Positions 12,770 through 12,895 of a stretch of 12,895 nucleotides of DNA are shown piece after piece. The stretch lies in assembly GCA_944391355.1 (NCBI GenBank), contig CALXTG010000025.1, forward strand, positions 1 through 12,895. Reading direction: 5' to 3'. Source of the stretch: an uncultured Alphaproteobacteria bacterium (GTDB lineage: Bacteria > Pseudomonadota > Alphaproteobacteria > RF32 > CAG-239). The translations under genes were made by a program, and so were the position numbers. A model generated the notes under the pieces. It was not told the DNA's origin, made no database searches, and saw nothing but the letters and a program-made list of their open reading frames with translations. The stretch's first letter is position 1; the number at the start of each line of letters is the position of its first letter.

Positions 12770-12895
12770 ATGAAAATAAAAGATTTTCAGATTGTAAAGA
12801 AAAAGGAAGGTTTTTCTTTACAGGCAATTATTCCGCCGAGTTACGGCTACCAAGAACTTTGTTGCGGTTGTTCTTTTTACAGGGAACGCGGCTCT
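12770..12895 (+). CDS. Hypothetical protein, 5' part only (runs off right edge)
   Basis: The first 42 codons are open up to the window edge. The product starts MKIKDFQIVKKKEGFSLQA and continues through a proline-tyrosine turn to a cysteine cluster CCGC at residues 32-35. There is no signal peptide, so a cytoplasmic protein is likely. I do not recognise it. The start is supported by a well-placed promoter and by the same AGCT-ATG leader ending seen at the other two unrecognised genes. Too little is visible to infer a function. Confidence 0.6.
   Translation, partial: MKIKDFQIVKKKEGFSLQAIIPPSYGYQELCCGCSFYRERGS

Noticed and set aside
1..12895. CRISPR array, tRNA, rRNA, transposase or prophage genes
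   Set aside because: No regularly spaced repeat series, cloverleaf, rRNA stretch, or recombinase/transposase motif was seen on either strand; the only repeats are the palindromes and the two-copy direct repeat near 10.5-10.85 kb.

Overview
The window looks like chromosome of a fermentative, probably host-associated, Gram-negative alphaproteobacterium. The grounds are: an outer-membrane biogenesis operon (lptF-lptD-surA-rsmA) in the order typical of Alphaproteobacteria, a SurA with a single rotamase domain, sigma70-like promoters of the TTGACA/TATAAT type, and an NADH-linked [FeFe]-hydrogenase of a kind seen in anaerobic gut lineages. The taxonomic placement is inference from gene content, not from a marker-gene search.

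Layout from left to right. Positions 1-314 (minus): 5' part of a secreted, cysteine-containing protein running off the left edge, with a palindrome over its putative -10. Positions 456-1080 (minus): a single-gene unit with its own promoter, an unrecognised 164-residue protein and a strong intrinsic terminator. Positions 1201-6386 (minus): four-gene operon lptF, lptD, surA, rsmA (LPS export, outer-membrane protein folding, 16S rRNA dimethylation). lptG and pdxA, often found in this cluster, are absent here. Positions 6577-10533 (plus, divergent from lptF): hydC (NuoE-like), hydB (NuoF-like) and hydA ([FeFe]-hydrogenase catalytic subunit), each with a good Shine-Dalgarno and short spacing, forming a complete trimeric NADH-linked hydrogenase. 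No maturation genes (hydE, hydF, hydG) are present. HydB lacks the C-terminal ferredoxin-like module found in well-studied bifurcating enzymes.

Positions 10530-10850: a 0.4-kb gene-free stretch made of repeats. It holds a 127-bp imperfect palindrome starting at the hydA stop codon, a second large hairpin, a terminator hairpin, and a 26-bp direct repeat bracketing the whole. Positions 10938-11318 (plus): rbfA on its own. Positions 11354-12673 (plus): two unrecognised genes forming a small operon. Positions 12699-12895: promoter and first 42 codons of another unrecognised gene.

The most unusual pattern is shared by three unrecognised genes (starts at 1006 minus, 11430 plus and 12770 plus). Each has a terminator running directly into a promoter and a short, A/T-rich leader with no Shine-Dalgarno, ending in AGCT just before ATG. 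Two of these intergenic regions share 19 of 20 bases around the -35 box, and two share an exact 15-base leader string. The core genes rbfA, hydC, hydB, hydA, surA and lptD use ordinary purine-rich ribosome binding sites, so the unrecognised genes seem to be a separately organised expression class.
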